From Salvia splendens (lineage: Eukaryota > Streptophyta > Magnoliopsida > Lamiales > Lamiaceae), in the NCBI RefSeq assembly GCF_004379255.2, contig NC_056046.1, positions 6,386,001 to 6,450,000 on the forward strand: a stretch of DNA of 64,000 bases, read 5' to 3'. Position numbers and translations under genes: made by a program. Position 1 is the first letter of the stretch; each line of letters opens with the position of its first letter. Below, piece by piece: positions 62,629 through 64,000 of this stretch. Under the pieces are notes generated by a model that did no database searches, was not told the DNA's origin, and saw only the letters and a list, made by a program, of their open reading frames with translations.

Positions 62629-63879
62629 CGAATAATGCACCACATGGTCACGAGTAATGCATATAATTGACTATATAATGCACAATATGTGAACTGCAAT
62701 GCATACGAATAAGATGTACCATGTTATGATGTTTGGACACACGTTTCTTGTTTCCCCTAAGGGTTTAATAAGCTTAGGGGCTAGGGTATAGTACGTAGAC
62801 ACGTATGTAATCTTCACATGGTAACGAGTAATGGATATATTTGACTATATAATGCACAATTTGTGAACTGCAATGCATACGAACAAGATGTGCTGTGTTA
62901 TGATGTTTGACACACGTTTCTTGTTTCCCCTAAGGGTTTAATAAGCTTAGGGGCTAGGGTATAGTACGTACGCATTAATAACAAATTATAAAACGATACG
63001 AATAATTCACCAAATTGTCACGAGTAATGAATGTTATTAACTATATAATGCACAATATGTGAACTGCAATGCATACGAATAAGATGTACCATGTTATGAT
63101 GTTTGACACACGTTTCTTGTTTACCCTAATGGTTTAATAAGCTTAGGGGCTAGGGTATAGTACGTAGACATTACTAAATGCACGTATGTAATCTTCAATC
63201 CGTTGATTAACCCATATACACAATACCTCTAATAATGCATAATATACTAAGATAATGACAATTAACAGCTACATAATGCACTACCTAAACCAAATAATGC
63301 ACATACGTATATTCCAATAACAACAATTTGTTAGTAATGTCTACGTACTATACCCTAGCCCCTAAGCTTATTAAACCCTTAGGGGAAACAAGAAACGTGT
63401 GTCAAACATCATAACATGGTACATCTTATTCGTATGCATTGCAGTTCACATATTGTGCATTATATAGTTAATAACATCCATTACTCGTGACAATTTGGTG
63501 AATTATTCGTATCGTTTTATAATTTGTTATTAATGCGGACGTACTATACCCTAGCCCCTAAGCTTATTAAACCCTTAGGGGAAATAAGAAACGTGTGTCA
63601 AACATCATAACACAGCACATCTTGTTCGTATGCATTGCAGTTCACAAATTGTGCATTATATAGTCAATTATATCCATTACTCGTTACCATGTGAAGATTA
63701 CATACGTGTCTACGTACTATACCCTAGCCCCTAAGCTTATTAAACCCTTAGGGGAAACAAGAAACGTGTGTCCAAACATCATAACATGGTACATCTTATT
63801 CGTATGCATTGCAGTTCACATATTGTGCATTATATAGTCAATTATATGCATTACTCGTGACCATGTGGTGCATTATTCG
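62629..63879. repeat. Large inverted repeat, two arms of 549 bases and a 153-base centre
   Basis: Arms 62629-63177 and 63331-63879 are reverse complements with only scattered differences. Each arm holds three units of about 170-200 bases with ATAATGCACAATATGTGAAC, ACGTTTCTTGTTTCCCC and TAGGGTATAGTACGTA. Each unit has an inner stem (CCCCTAAG...CTTAGGGG). TAATGCAT/TAATGCAC words are frequent and continue beyond both arms, up to the window end. This is probably part of a fold-back or Mutator-like element whose outer ends are not all in view. Confidence 0.9.
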
Positions 63880-64000
63880 CAGATACCAAAATGTGGCAGT
63901 TACTTTTCCGTCAAATGTCAATAATAACCCTGTAATGCATACAACCACCTTCTATAATGCAACACGGAACCAGTTTTATAGAATCAATCTGATCTGTTGA

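Noticed and set aside
62436..62699. Frame sharing a peptide with one at 63809-64000
   Set aside because: The identity simply reflects the inverted repeat; the peptide has no protein-like conservation.

Overview
This is a plant nuclear window, almost certainly from an asterid eudicot. The genes have many short introns with GT/AG borders, intergenic DNA is very AT-rich, and TA- and TWA-flanked MITEs are abundant. The PIF/Harbinger and hAT relics look like those I associate with Lamiales, but that is an impression and not a measurement. I see no tRNA, rRNA or CRISPR array.

Layout. (1) 1-2735, minus: a DUF1749 alpha/beta-hydrolase gene running off the left edge, carrying a one-base frameshift and a decayed duplicate of one exon. 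(2) 5339-8509, plus: a 13-exon DUF21/CBS (CNNM/CorC-like) membrane protein. (3) 8510-16330: transposon-rich DNA. A TAA-flanked Harbinger-type element (11951-16096) has been split by a hAT element (12096-15603) with a perfect 8-bp target duplication. The hAT element has lost the middle of its transposase and gained a direct-repeat-bounded block. That block holds two adjacent hairpins, one of which is built from what looks like a fragment of a MORC-type ATPase gene. (4) 16370-19632, minus: ribonucleotide reductase small subunit. (5) 23606-26984, plus: a TDY-class MAP kinase. (6) 27835-30692, plus: the chloroplast ECF-transporter-like protein ABCI12, convergent with (7) an FRS7/FRS12-like FAR1-family factor (31172-33511, minus, 5' UTR exon near 34.8 kb). 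(8) 40815-41840, plus: an intronless S-adenosylmethionine decarboxylase of the SAMDC4/BUD2 type. (9) 45382-45918, plus: a small protein with a PNRC-like motif. (10) 47041-48221: a broken, truncated Cu/Zn superoxide dismutase copy. (11) 50306-51859: a Harbinger element carrying only a decayed ORF1. (12) 52365-55979, plus: bifunctional dehydroquinate dehydratase/shikimate dehydrogenase. (13) 56396-58281: a second Harbinger element with a decayed DDE transposase. (14) 58.3-64 kb: MITE-rich DNA ending in an inverted repeat with two 549-base arms.

The host genes are unrelated housekeeping or regulatory genes: nucleotide, polyamine and aromatic metabolism, signalling, and plastid transport. I see no pathway cluster. 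For seven genes (DUF21/CBS, RNR2, MAPK, ABCI12, FRS, SAMDC, DHQ-SDH) the frame closes. For the spliced ones I placed every exon by hand at GT/AG borders and the summed length is a multiple of three. The most unusual feature is the hairpin cargo of the nested hAT element. If it is transcribed it would form double-stranded RNA matching a host gene family (MORC) known to act in transposon silencing. That function is an inference.
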